DNA from: an uncultured Clostridia bacterium
Lineage (GTDB): Bacteria; Bacillota; Clostridia; Christensenellales; Borkfalkiaceae
Direction: 5' to 3'
NCBI GenBank assembly: GCA_947588985.1
Contig: CANQBG010000003.1
Span: forward strand, 1-64,000
Length of the DNA stretch: 64,000 bases
Shown in pieces: positions 19,676 to 28,409 of the stretch. The position numbers and the translations under genes are program-made. Under the pieces are notes generated by a model. It did not search any database. It saw only the letters and a program-made list of their open reading frames with translations, and was not told the origin of the DNA. Positions within the stretch are counted from its first letter, which is position 1, and every line of letters starts with the position of its first letter.

Positions 19676-19879
19676 TTAAATGCCGTATCTCTTCTTGAAC
19701 TTATCGACCCGGCCGCCCGTATCGACGAGCTTCTGTCTGCCCGTGAAGAAAGGATGGCACTTGCTGCAAATATCCACCTTCAGGATCTCGGCGTCTTTGG
19801 TCGTGCCCGTCTTGAAGGTCTCGCCGCAGGCGCAGACGACCGTCACCTCGTGGTATTTGGGATGGATCCCTTGTTTCAT
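19676..19879 (-). CDS. rpmE: 50S ribosomal protein L31 (zinc-ribbon type)
   Basis: [67 protein letters not shown]. Confidence 0.97.
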   Translation of the reverse strand: MKQGIHPKYHEVTVVCACGETFKTGTTKDAEILKVDICSKCHPFFTGRQKLVDTGGRVDKFKKRYGI

Positions 19880-20037
19880 CTCGTTCACCTCGCTCCGTGT
19901 TTTAATCAAATACGCGTCTATTATATATTTTTTTTTCGCGTTCGTCAACTGATTTTGGGCGGCAAACGCAAAAATCCCCGCGGCCGCGCCGAATTTTTCG
20001 CAAAACGGGGCAATTGTTTGAAATCGTTGAAAAAGTC

Positions 20038-20066
20038 TTGCCAAATATCGGCAAATGCGGTATAAT
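20038..20066 (+). promoter_or_regulatory. putative sigma-A promoter
   Basis: TTGCCA - 17 nt - TATAAT upstream of the 20108 gene. Confidence 0.6.
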
Positions 20067-20107
20067 AGAAGGGAATATTACGGAAATTGTCTTGCAAGGA
20101 GCCATGG

Positions 20108-21118
20108 ATGAACAGCTGGAAGTTAGTGGGAGCCAAACAACTCGTCAAATCCGAAGTCCCTCTTCCCAAACAGGAAGTCGGCCTTTTGCGCGTTCGCGTC
20201 ACCAAGGTGCTCCTCAACCGTCAGGACGCCGCCATCTACCGCGGAGACGTGCGCGTGAAATATCCCCTCACGATGGGAAGGTACGCCGTGGGATTTATCG
20301 CGGAGGACGGATTCGCGGAGTTTACCAAGGGGACGCGCGTCGTGCTGCACGGCTATCGGCCCGTCCCTTCGGACGGCACCGAACGGCGGGACTTCTCCGC
20401 CGACGACTACCTCGCCTGCGGCAGGACGGCGGACGGCTTCCTCACCGATTTCGTCAACGTCGCCCCCGAGGACATGACGCCCCTCCCCGCCTCCGTCAGC
20501 GATGAGCGGGGGCTGCTCCTCCACAACATCGCCGTCGCCAAGGAGATCGCGGACCACCTCGGCGCCAAGCGCGGGCAGCACATCGTCGTCGTGGGGGCAG
20601 ACCTCATCGGCATCCTCGTCTGCCAGCTCCTCATCTATCAGCAGGCCGCGCCCATCCTCGTGGACAGCAACCCGCTGCGGCTGGAATTTGCGCGCACCTG
20701 CGGGGTATATTACACCGTCCTTGCGACTTCCCATCTCGTGGACGCCGTCGCCTCTCTCACGGGCGGAAGGCTTGCGGGCGGCGCGGTGTACATCGCCACC
20801 GCCTCGGGCAACGACCCCGATATCCCCTTCCTGCTCTGTGCGCGGGAGGGCAAAGTCATCTACTTCGCGACGAGCGCGGAAAAGCTCACCGTCAACCTCG
20901 ATATCGCCTTCCGCAAACATCTCTCCGTCCACTGCGTCTCGCACGGGATCAAGTATCTCATGGCCGCCATCAACCTCATCGCCAACAAGGCCGTGGACCC
21001 CTCCCCCTTCCATGCCAACGCCCACCGCTCTTCGGGCGTGGCGAAACTCTTGGAGGAATATCCCTTAAAGCCCGACCGCGACGTGGACGAGATCAACTTC
21101 GTAGATCTGCTGCAATGA
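20108..21118 (+). CDS. MDR-family (alcohol dehydrogenase-like) protein without recognisable zinc ligands
   Basis: GroES-like N-terminus, Rossmann-like QHIVVVGADLIGILVCQLLI; AAGGAG RBS before 20108. Confidence 0.75.
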   Translation: MNSWKLVGAKQLVKSEVPLPKQEVGLLRVRVTKVLLNRQDAAIYRGDVRVKYPLTMGRYAVGFIAEDGFAEFTKGTRVVLHGYRPVPSDGTERRDFSADDYLACGRTADGFLTDFVNVAPEDMTPLPASVSDERGLLLHNIAVAKEIADHLGAKRGQHIVVVGADLIGILVCQLLIYQQAAPILVDSNPLRLEFARTCGVYYTVLATSHLVDAVASLTGGRLAGGAVYIATASGNDPDIPFLLCAREGKVIYFATSAEKLTVNLDIAFRKHLSVHCVSHGIKYLMAAINLIANKAVDPSPFHANAHRSSGVAKLLEEYPLKPDRDVDEINFVDLLQ

Positions 21119-21137
21119 CGCGTCCCCGCATACATAT

Positions 21138-22565
21138 ATGCGGAAACTCCACTATTTTCTGCACGGCAGACTGTTTCCCTGCGTCCTTCTCCTTGTGCCG
21201 ATCGCCGCGGGAGGCGTGCTCCTCGCCGTCTTTCTCCCCCGCCTGCTCGCGCCCGTCGCGCTCGTCGAACGGGTGTTTTCCTTTGTCGTGGCGGTGATCG
21301 TCGCCACCGGGCACGATCTGCCCGAGAGCAAGGCGGCCAAGCTGCTCCTCCTCTTTCTGCCGTGGACGGGCGCCGTGCTCGCGCTCCTCTTCCGCACCCC
21401 GCGGGAGGCCGCGCGTCTGCAAAATTGTACGCCGAACCTCGGGCATGCCCCCCTTGTCGATCGTCTCTTCGCCCTTTCGGAGCGCATGACGGGGCTCCCC
21501 CCTTCCCGCGCGGAGACCGTCTCCTATTTCCCCGTGGGGCAGGAGATGTTCCGTGCGCTCACGGCCGATCTCAAGGGGGCGAAGCGGCGCATCTATCTCG
21601 AATACTACATCGTCGCGCGCGGCGTCTTTTGGGGGGAAGTGCTCAAGATCTTAAAAGAGCGCGCCGCGGCGGGCGTGGACGTCCGCCTCATCTACGACGA
21701 CTTCGGCTGCGCGCTGACCCTTCCCGAGGACTATGTGCGCGAACTCGCCGCATGCGGCATCCGGGCGGCGGCGTTCGGCCGCGTGCGCCTGCGCCGCGGG
21801 CTCACCCGGCGCGACCACAGAAAGCTCGCCGTCATCGACGACGTGGCCTACTGCGGGGGCGTCAACCTTGCCGACGAATACATCGGGGAAAAGCTGCGCT
21901 TCGGGCATTGGAAGGATACCGCCCTCCGCATCCAAGGGGGAATTTCCGCATTTTCGGAGCTCTTCCTTCGGACATGGTATGCCCTTCGGCCCTCTGACGG
22001 GCTTCCCGCGCCGCAGACCTCTCCCGCGGGGGAACTCCCTTTTGCGCTTCTTTGCGACGGGGCGGACGCGCGCGAGCGGATCTTCCCGGAGGCCCTCGCC
22101 CTCCTCCTCTCTCATGCCGAGCGCCGGATCTACTGTTTCACCCCCTACCTCTCCCTCCCCGCCTCCCTTCTTGCGCGGCTGCGGGGTGCGGCGGCGGCCG
22201 GCTTGGACGTGCGCGTCGTCATCCCGCATATCCCCGACAAGCGGGCCGTCTTTTTCCTGACGCGGGCCTATGCGCGCCTGCTCGAGGAGTGCGGCGTGCA
22301 GGTGCGGGAATATGTTCCCGGCTTTTTGCACGCCAAGAGCCTCGTGATCGACGGCAAATACGCCCTCGTATCGAGCTATAATCTCGACTTCCGCAGCCTA
22401 TATGTTCAGGCCGAATGCGGGGCGTTCATCGCGGACATGCCCCTTGCGGAAGAGGTCGAGCGCGACTTTCTCACCGTGTGGAAACAGAGCGCGCCCGTCA
22501 AAAAAACCAACGCATTCGTGCGCGGACTCGGGCGCATCGCCATGCTGTTTGCGCCCCTTACCTGA
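21138..22565 (+). CDS. cls: cardiolipin synthase (phospholipase D family)
   Basis: Two HKD motifs: DHRKLAVIDD..GGVN and LHAKSLVIDGKYALVSS; N-terminal TM segments. Confidence 0.93.
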   Translation: MRKLHYFLHGRLFPCVLLLVPIAAGGVLLAVFLPRLLAPVALVERVFSFVVAVIVATGHDLPESKAAKLLLLFLPWTGAVLALLFRTPREAARLQNCTPNLGHAPLVDRLFALSERMTGLPPSRAETVSYFPVGQEMFRALTADLKGAKRRIYLEYYIVARGVFWGEVLKILKERAAAGVDVRLIYDDFGCALTLPEDYVRELAACGIRAAAFGRVRLRRGLTRRDHRKLAVIDDVAYCGGVNLADEYIGEKLRFGHWKDTALRIQGGISAFSELFLRTWYALRPSDGLPAPQTSPAGELPFALLCDGADARERIFPEALALLLSHAERRIYCFTPYLSLPASLLARLRGAAAAGLDVRVVIPHIPDKRAVFFLTRAYARLLEECGVQVREYVPGFLHAKSLVIDGKYALVSSYNLDFRSLYVQAECGAFIADMPLAEEVERDFLTVWKQSAPVKKTNAFVRGLGRIAMLFAPLT

Positions 22566-22575
22566 AGGACTTCCC

Positions 22576-23391
22576 ATGATCAAATTTATTGCAACCGACC
22601 TCGACGGCACCCTCCTCACCGAGGACAAGCGCGTCCCGCCCGAGATCTTCGAGCTCATCCCCCGCCTCTATGCGCGCGGCATCCTCTTCGCCCCCGCGAG
22701 CGGGCGGCAGTATGCCAATCTTCTTGCGCTGTTCGCCCCCGTCAAGGACCAAGTGCTCTTCATCTGCGAAAACGGCGCGCTCATCAAGTATCGCGGCAAG
22801 ACCTTACATATCGATCCCATCGACGACGGGTATCTCCCCCGCGTGCTCGCGGAGATCCGCGCCCTGCCCCACCTCTATCCCCTCCTCTGCGGCGAGCATA
22901 CGGCCTACCTCGAGGACGACTTCAAGCCCTTTTACGACTTCTCGATGTCCGCCTACACCCACTGTGAGAAGGTCCCCTCCCTCGACGGGGTCATCGGCAG
23001 AGAGCGCATCTTAAAGGTCGCCGTCTACGACGCCGTCGGCGCGGCCGAGAACTGTATCCGCAACCTTCCCGCCCGCCTGCCCGCCCTTCGGACGGCCATC
23101 TCGGGGGAGGAGTGGTGCGATGTCACCGCGCCCGACGCGCACAAGGGCGCGGCCATCCGCGTCATCCGCGAGCGCATGGGCCTCAAGCGGGAGGAGTGCC
23201 TCGCCTTCGGGGACCACATGAACGACTTCGAGATGCTCTCGGAGTGCGGCACGGCCTACGTCCCCGCCAACGCCTATCCTCCCCTCAAAGAGCAGTTTCC
23301 CGTCATTCCCGCAAACGGGGAGGGCGGCGTCGTTATGAAACTTCGCGAACTACTTTCGGCGGGCTGCCCCCGCAAGGAGAATCAGTCATGA
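22576..23391 (+). CDS. Cof-type HAD-superfamily hydrolase
   Basis: MIKFIATDLDGTLL and FGDHMNDFEML. Confidence 0.95.
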   Translation: MIKFIATDLDGTLLTEDKRVPPEIFELIPRLYARGILFAPASGRQYANLLALFAPVKDQVLFICENGALIKYRGKTLHIDPIDDGYLPRVLAEIRALPHLYPLLCGEHTAYLEDDFKPFYDFSMSAYTHCEKVPSLDGVIGRERILKVAVYDAVGAAENCIRNLPARLPALRTAISGEEWCDVTAPDAHKGAAIRVIRERMGLKREECLAFGDHMNDFEMLSECGTAYVPANAYPPLKEQFPVIPANGEGGVVMKLRELLSAGCPRKENQS

Positions 23392-23924
23392 AATACGTCA
23401 TCGCCTCGGATATCCACGGCTCGGCAAAGTACTGCCGCATGCTCAAAGAGCGATTCGAGGGGGAGCATGCCCAAAAGCTCATCCTCCTCGGAGACCTCCT
23501 CTACCACGGCGCGCGCAATCCTCTTCCGCCCGAATATTCCACGCTCGCCTGCGCGGAGATCCTCAATTCCATGAAACAAGACATCCTCTGCGTGAAGGGA
23601 AACTGCGACAGCGAAGTGGATACCCTCGTTTTGGAATTCCCCCTCTTCGCGGGATATTGCCTGCTGCCCGTGGGGGAGCGGACGCTCATCCTCACGCACG
23701 GGCATGAGACGCCCGCCGTGCTCCGAAAAGGCGACGTCCTCGTCTGCGGCCATTTCCATGTGCCCGCCTTCGAGGAGCGGGAGGGCTATACTTACGTCAA
23801 CTGCGGGTCCGTCTCCATTCCCAAGGCAAATTCGCGGCATTCCTACCTCGTTCTCGAGGATTCCACCCTCTTCTACAAAGATCTTCTCACCGGGGAAGTC
23901 TATCTCCGAAAAGAGCTCCTCTGA
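23388..23924 (+). CDS. yfcE: YfcE-family phosphodiesterase
   Basis: MKYVIASDIHGS..GDLLYHG..VKGNCDSEVD..LTHGHE..CGHFHVP metallophosphoesterase motifs. Confidence 0.93.
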   Translation: MKYVIASDIHGSAKYCRMLKERFEGEHAQKLILLGDLLYHGARNPLPPEYSTLACAEILNSMKQDILCVKGNCDSEVDTLVLEFPLFAGYCLLPVGERTLILTHGHETPAVLRKGDVLVCGHFHVPAFEEREGYTYVNCGSVSIPKANSRHSYLVLEDSTLFYKDLLTGEVYLRKELL

Positions 23925-24000
23925 GCTTCTCCGCGGGGGGCATGTCCGCGATGTCTCCCTCCGCGCCGAAAAAAATTTTTCGGAAAATTCCTTCAACCCC

Positions 24001-24029
24001 TTGACAAAACGCCCGAAATCCGTTACACT
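24001..24029 (+). promoter_or_regulatory. sigma-A promoter
   Basis: TTGACA - 17 nt - TACACT. Confidence 0.7.
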
Positions 24030-24060
24030 ATAAGAAAATCCATTGAAGGAGATCTTTCTT

Positions 24061-24291
24061 ATGGCTACATGGTTCAACCGGCAATCCCGCCTCGTTCAGA
24101 TCATCCTGCTCCTCATCCCCGTCGTCAACTGGGTCGTGGAGATCCTTGTGAGATGGTCTGCATTCCTCAAGACGAAGAGCCTCGTCACGCTGCTCGTCGC
24201 CATCCTCGTCACCTTCTTCGGCCTTGCCTTCGGCTGGCTCGACCTCATCTGGTGCCTTCTTTTCAAGCATCTCATCTTTGCAAAAGCGTAA
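24061..24291 (+). CDS. small membrane protein, paralog of 24453
   Basis: MATWFNRQSRLVQIILLLIPVVNWVVEILVRWSAFLKTKS...; RBS GGAG; own promoter and terminator. Confidence 0.8.
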   Translation: MATWFNRQSRLVQIILLLIPVVNWVVEILVRWSAFLKTKSLVTLLVAILVTFFGLAFGWLDLIWCLLFKHLIFAKA

Positions 24292-24300
24292 CGAAAGGCA

Positions 24301-24329
24301 GGGAAGCGGCGCGTCCGCTTCCCTTTTTC
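24301..24329 (+). terminator. rho-independent terminator
   Basis: GGGAAGCGG-CGCGT-CCGCTTCCC-TTTTTC. Confidence 0.85.
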
Positions 24330-24390
24330 TATGCCGCAAACCCCCTTCCTCCCCTCCTCGGGAAAATTCTGAAAAATTTTCGGGAAACTA

Positions 24391-24419
24391 TTGACTTTTC
24401 GTCATGAATCGTGTAGAAT
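24391..24419 (+). promoter_or_regulatory. sigma-A promoter
   Basis: TTGACT - 17 nt - TAGAAT. Confidence 0.7.
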
Positions 24420-24452
24420 AGGAATAGATTCTTTCATAAGGAGATATAGAAA

Positions 24453-24692
24453 ATGAACTTCGATACTTGGTTCCATAAGCAGAGCAAGATCCTTCAGATC
24501 ATTTTGCTCATCATCCCGTTCGTAGGTTGGATCATGGACCTTCTTGTCCGTTGGTCGGCGTTCCTCAAGAAGAACACGACCGTCAACCTCGTCATGGCGC
24601 TCGTCATCACCCTTCTCGGTGAATTCTGGATCCTCACCATTCTCGACGCTGTGTGGATCGCGCTCAACAACAAGCTCTTCCTCGAGGAGTAA
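24453..24692 (+). CDS. small membrane protein, paralog of 24061
   Basis: MNFDTWFHKQSKILQIILLIIPFVGWIMDLLVRWSAFLKKNT...; aligns without gaps over the first two thirds with its neighbour. Confidence 0.8.
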   Translation: MNFDTWFHKQSKILQIILLIIPFVGWIMDLLVRWSAFLKKNTTVNLVMALVITLLGEFWILTILDAVWIALNNKLFLEE

Positions 24693-24706
24693 CAAAGGAA
24701 AACAAG

Positions 24707-24735
24707 AAACCGTCTCGGATGAGGCGGTTTTTTCT
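24707..24735 (+). terminator. rho-independent terminator
   Basis: AACCGTCTC...GAGGCGGTTTTTTC. Confidence 0.7.
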
Positions 24736-24816
24736 TTCGAACGCGTTTGCGGCGGAACTTGTTTTGATTAACTTGTTTTGAAAAGCCGCGCGCGGGAAAA
24801 ATTTCCCCTATCGGCC

Positions 24817-25875
24817 CTATAAATCGAAGGCGACGGCGGTGATGTCGTCGTGGAAGGAGCCGCAGAAGTTCTTGAGGGCGGATTTTAAGCGTTCGATGAA
24901 GCGCTCGGCGTTTTCCGAACGACTCAGGACGGCCTCGACGCGCTCCGTGCCAAACTGCTCCCCCGCGGGGCTCTTGCTCTCGATGACGCCGTCGGTCAGC
25001 AGCACGAGGATGTCCCCCGGCGCGTATGCGATGGTGCGGTCCTCATAGCGGAAGCCGGGGATCCACGTGGAGATGGGGGGCGTGCTCCCCTCGATCTCCG
25101 CGATGCCCTCGCCGTGCCGCAAGAGGATGGGCGCATTGTGACCCGCAAAACAATAGGTAAACGTGCGGCTGTGCGCGTCGATACGCACGGCAACGGCCGT
25201 GATATACGACCGCTCGTCGAGATTGAGTTCGGCAAACTTTACGTTGAGGCCGAAGAGGGCGCGGGCGGGCGAGGGTTCGCTCCGATCCCACCCCGCCTTG
25301 ACGAAGGCCGAGAGCATGCCCGCCGCCACGCCCTTCCCCGAGACGTCGGCAAGAAAGCCCATCGTCTGCCCGTCCGCTTCATAGACGTCGGGAAGATCCC
25401 CTCCGATCTCGCGGCAGGGGATATAGGTGAAGGAATAGGGCGTGCCGCTCCCCCCGGAGGCGGGCGGAAGCAGCCGCTGCTGGATGGTCTGCGCCGAATA
25501 CATCTCCTGCGCGATCTCCGTCTCATAGGCGTTGTCCACGACGCCCAAATAATACTTCCCGAGCGGGCTCACCTTCATGCGGAGGGCGAGGCCCTCCTCC
25601 CCGCTGCGGAGGATGATCTTGCGGAAGGCCGTCTTGCCCGTCCCGATGACCTCGCGGAAGAGGTTGCGCAAGGGGCAGTAGGCACAGCGCACTCCCTCGC
25701 CGCACTTGCCCTCTTTCTCGCCGCAGTCGGTGACGTCGCGGAGGGTCCCTTTGCGCCTCCCCGAACGGAAATAATCCCCGAACGCGCGGTTCATGTAGCG
25801 CACCTTATAGGACTCGTCGAGCACGATGGCCGCCGTGGGAATGTTGTCGAGCACGTCTTTATAGAGATTTGCCAT
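24817..25875 (-). CDS. PAS + PP2C (SpoIIE/RsbU-type) serine phosphatase
   Basis: PAS-like N-terminus; YIPCREIGGDLPDVYEADGQTMGFLADVSGKGVAAGMLSAFVK; GDILVLLTDGVIES. Confidence 0.9.
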   Translation of the reverse strand: MANLYKDVLDNIPTAAIVLDESYKVRYMNRAFGDYFRSGRRKGTLRDVTDCGEKEGKCGEGVRCAYCPLRNLFREVIGTGKTAFRKIILRSGEEGLALRMKVSPLGKYYLGVVDNAYETEIAQEMYSAQTIQQRLLPPASGGSGTPYSFTYIPCREIGGDLPDVYEADGQTMGFLADVSGKGVAAGMLSAFVKAGWDRSEPSPARALFGLNVKFAELNLDERSYITAVAVRIDAHSRTFTYCFAGHNAPILLRHGEGIAEIEGSTPPISTWIPGFRYEDRTIAYAPGDILVLLTDGVIESKSPAGEQFGTERVEAVLSRSENAERFIERLKSALKNFCGSFHDDITAVAFDL

Positions 25876-25876
25876 T

Positions 25877-26734
25877 TCAGCCTCGGAATACTCTGAGCTT
25901 CCCGCTCACGACGCGGGCATGGAGCGTGCGGGCATCCACGAGCTCGCCGTCGAGCTCCACGATCTTGCCCTCCGTTTGCACGATGCGGGCTTCGTCGCAG
26001 AGGATATGTTTGGTGATGGGCCGCTCCAAGATCTTCCCGCGCTTTAAGGCGAGGAGTTCGAAGAGGATCTTGCTGCGCTTGGGGCAGGAGATGACGACGA
26101 GGTCGAGCTTTCCGTCGTCTAAGACGGCGGGCGGGCAGATGGCGATGCCGCCGCCGAACTGCGAACCGTTGCACACGGCCGCGATGAAGGCCGTCTCGAA
26201 GAAGGTCTTGCCGCCCACCGTCACCTCGATCTTCTGCCCCTTGTAGGAGACGAGAGAGGCGAGGAGGCTGCGGAAATACTTGCTCCGCTTGCCGCCCTTC
26301 ATGCGGTAGCACCGCTCCAAAATGTCTACGTCGATGCCCAATCCCGCGATGTTGAGGGACTTATATTCGCCGCAGTCGATGAAGTCGGTAAACTTGGAGG
26401 GGGTGTGCAGGATGAGGTCGAGCGCGGCAAGGCCCGTGGGGATCTTGGCCTTCTCCGCGAAGTCGTTGCCCGTCCCCACGGGGATGAGGCCGAGCTCCAC
26501 GTTTTCGGGCACGGCAATGCCGCAGAGCACGTCGTTGAGCGTCCCGTCCCCGCCGATGGCGACGATGGTAACGGGGCCGCTCTCCGAGAGCCGCCGCACG
26601 ATGGCGCGCGTCTCCTCCTTGCTCTCCCCCATGTGGAAGTCGAAGGGAACGTTCTCCGCCCGCAACCGATCGGCAAGCTCGCCCAAGAGCTCTTTGCGCT
26701 TTTTGGTGTTGGGATTGACGATAAAATGGAGCAT
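25877..26734 (-). CDS. diacylglycerol/lipid kinase (YegS/BmrU family)
   Basis: IVNPNTKK..VAIGGDGTLNDVLCGI..GLIPVGTGNDFA. Confidence 0.93.
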   Translation of the reverse strand: MLHFIVNPNTKKRKELLGELADRLRAENVPFDFHMGESKEETRAIVRRLSESGPVTIVAIGGDGTLNDVLCGIAVPENVELGLIPVGTGNDFAEKAKIPTGLAALDLILHTPSKFTDFIDCGEYKSLNIAGLGIDVDILERCYRMKGGKRSKYFRSLLASLVSYKGQKIEVTVGGKTFFETAFIAAVCNGSQFGGGIAICPPAVLDDGKLDLVVISCPKRSKILFELLALKRGKILERPITKHILCDEARIVQTEGKIVELDGELVDARTLHARVVSGKLRVFRG

Positions 26735-26847
26735 TTCGCGTCTCCGTCGTAAAAAATTCTGTTTTTATTATACAACATCTTTCGGGGAATTGCAATTTTT
26801 TTCCCAATCTGCTATACTTGTTTTCGGAAAAAATTTGGAGGAGCCCT

Positions 26848-28209
26848 ATGAGAGACTCTTTGCCGCAAAGCCTTATCCGCCTCGCAGACGCCTGCCCCGC
26901 CCCCCTCTACCTCGTGGGAGGGAGCGTGCGCGACTACCTTTCGGGCGTCCTTCGCCCCGACGCCGATTGGGACCTCGCCTCCCCCATGAAGGAGGAGCAA
27001 CTTCTCGCCGCATGCGAAAAATGCGGCATCCATGTCCGAGGCGTATACCGCGCGACGGGCACCGTCAAGCTCGAGGACGACGAAAGAAACTGCTTCGAAT
27101 TCACCCGCTTCCGCTCCGATAAATACGTCCGCGGCATGCACACTCCCACGGAGATCGTCTTTACCGACGACCTCGAGGTGGACGCGCGGCGGCGGGACTT
27201 TTGCGCCAACGCCGTGTACTACGACGTAAAGGCGGGGACGTTCTCCGATCCCCTCGGCGGGACCGAAGATATCCGAAACAGACAGCTTTCCACCGTGCGG
27301 GAGGCCGGAAAGGTGTTCGGGGAGGACGGCCTGCGCCTTCTCCGCCTCGCCCGCATCGCCGCGCAGACGGGTTTTTCCCCCACCGAAGAGACGCTCGCGG
27401 GGGCACGCCGGCACGCCGCCCTCATCGAGGACATCGCGCCCGAGCGCATCTATGCGGAATTTTGCCTTCTCCTGCATGCCGACGAAAAGCACGGCGACGC
27501 TTCCGCCCCCTGCCGCGGGCTCTCCATTTTGCGGGATACGACGGTGCTTCGCCATACCATGCCCGAGCTCGCCCTTGGGGAAGGCATGTCGCAGCGCTCC
27601 GATTACCATAAGTATGACGTGCTCGAACACTCCTTCCGCTGCGTCCGCTATGCTCCCCCTTCCATCCGCTGGGCCGCCCTTTTGCACGACGTGGGCAAGC
27701 CCGCCTGTTTTTTGAAAAACGGCAACTTCTACGGCCACCCCGAGGAGGGCGCGCGCATCGCACAGGCCATGCTCACGCGTCTGCGCGCCCCCAAGGAGCT
27801 CACCAAGGAGACCGTCCTTCTCATCGCCATGCACATGCGCGACTACGACGGCAAGATGGGCGTATATAAGGTGCGGAAGAACCTGAGGACCCTCGGCCGC
27901 CTCATCCCCGCCATGCTCGCCCTCAAACAGGCGGACTACTCCGCCTGCCGGGACGACCTCTCCCCCGCCCCCACCGTCGTGCGATGGGAGAACGTCCTTG
28001 CCGACATGAAAAGAGAGGGCGTGCCCTTCACCCTCAGCGAACTCGCCGTAAACGGGAACCACCTCCGCGGGCTTGTCCCGCCCGAGAAGCTCTCCGCCCT
28101 CCTTGCCGCCCTGCTCGACTTCTGCCTCGAGGACGGCCGCCGCAACACGCCCGAAGTTCTCCTCGCCCACGCCGCCGCCATCGCGCCCAACCTCGCGGCC
28201 GCGGAGTGA
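26848..28209 (+). CDS. cca: CCA tRNA nucleotidyltransferase / poly(A) polymerase family with HD domain
   Basis: YLVGGSVRDYLSG..DADWDLASP, RRRDFCANAVYYD, and HD motif WAALLHDVGKP. Confidence 0.92.
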   Translation: MRDSLPQSLIRLADACPAPLYLVGGSVRDYLSGVLRPDADWDLASPMKEEQLLAACEKCGIHVRGVYRATGTVKLEDDERNCFEFTRFRSDKYVRGMHTPTEIVFTDDLEVDARRRDFCANAVYYDVKAGTFSDPLGGTEDIRNRQLSTVREAGKVFGEDGLRLLRLARIAAQTGFSPTEETLAGARRHAALIEDIAPERIYAEFCLLLHADEKHGDASAPCRGLSILRDTTVLRHTMPELALGEGMSQRSDYHKYDVLEHSFRCVRYAPPSIRWAALLHDVGKPACFLKNGNFYGHPEEGARIAQAMLTRLRAPKELTKETVLLIAMHMRDYDGKMGVYKVRKNLRTLGRLIPAMLALKQADYSACRDDLSPAPTVVRWENVLADMKREGVPFTLSELAVNGNHLRGLVPPEKLSALLAALLDFCLEDGRRNTPEVLLAHAAAIAPNLAAAE

Positions 28210-28340
28210 AGGAGGGAATTTGCGGGGCGGAATATTTCAATTTCTTTGAATTATTTCAATATTATAGGAAAATATGGTTTGCACTCCCCGCTTCGGCGGA
28301 AATTCCCATGCAAGAAGGGCCGCGGATTTCGCAAAAGCGC

Positions 28341-28369
28341 TTGCATTTTTCCGAAAAGTATATTATAAT
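28341..28369 (+). promoter_or_regulatory. putative sigma-A promoter of the large repeat-protein gene
   Basis: TTGCAT - 17 nt - TATAAT. Confidence 0.65.
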
Positions 28370-28409
28370 AGTCACATATCGTTGGAACGAATCAAAGTGA
28401 GGTACATCC

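Noticed and set aside
21967-21984. Interspersed word as a proven DNA-uptake sequence
   Set aside because: No transformation data, counts limited to this window, and comEC is widespread; kept only as one hypothesis.
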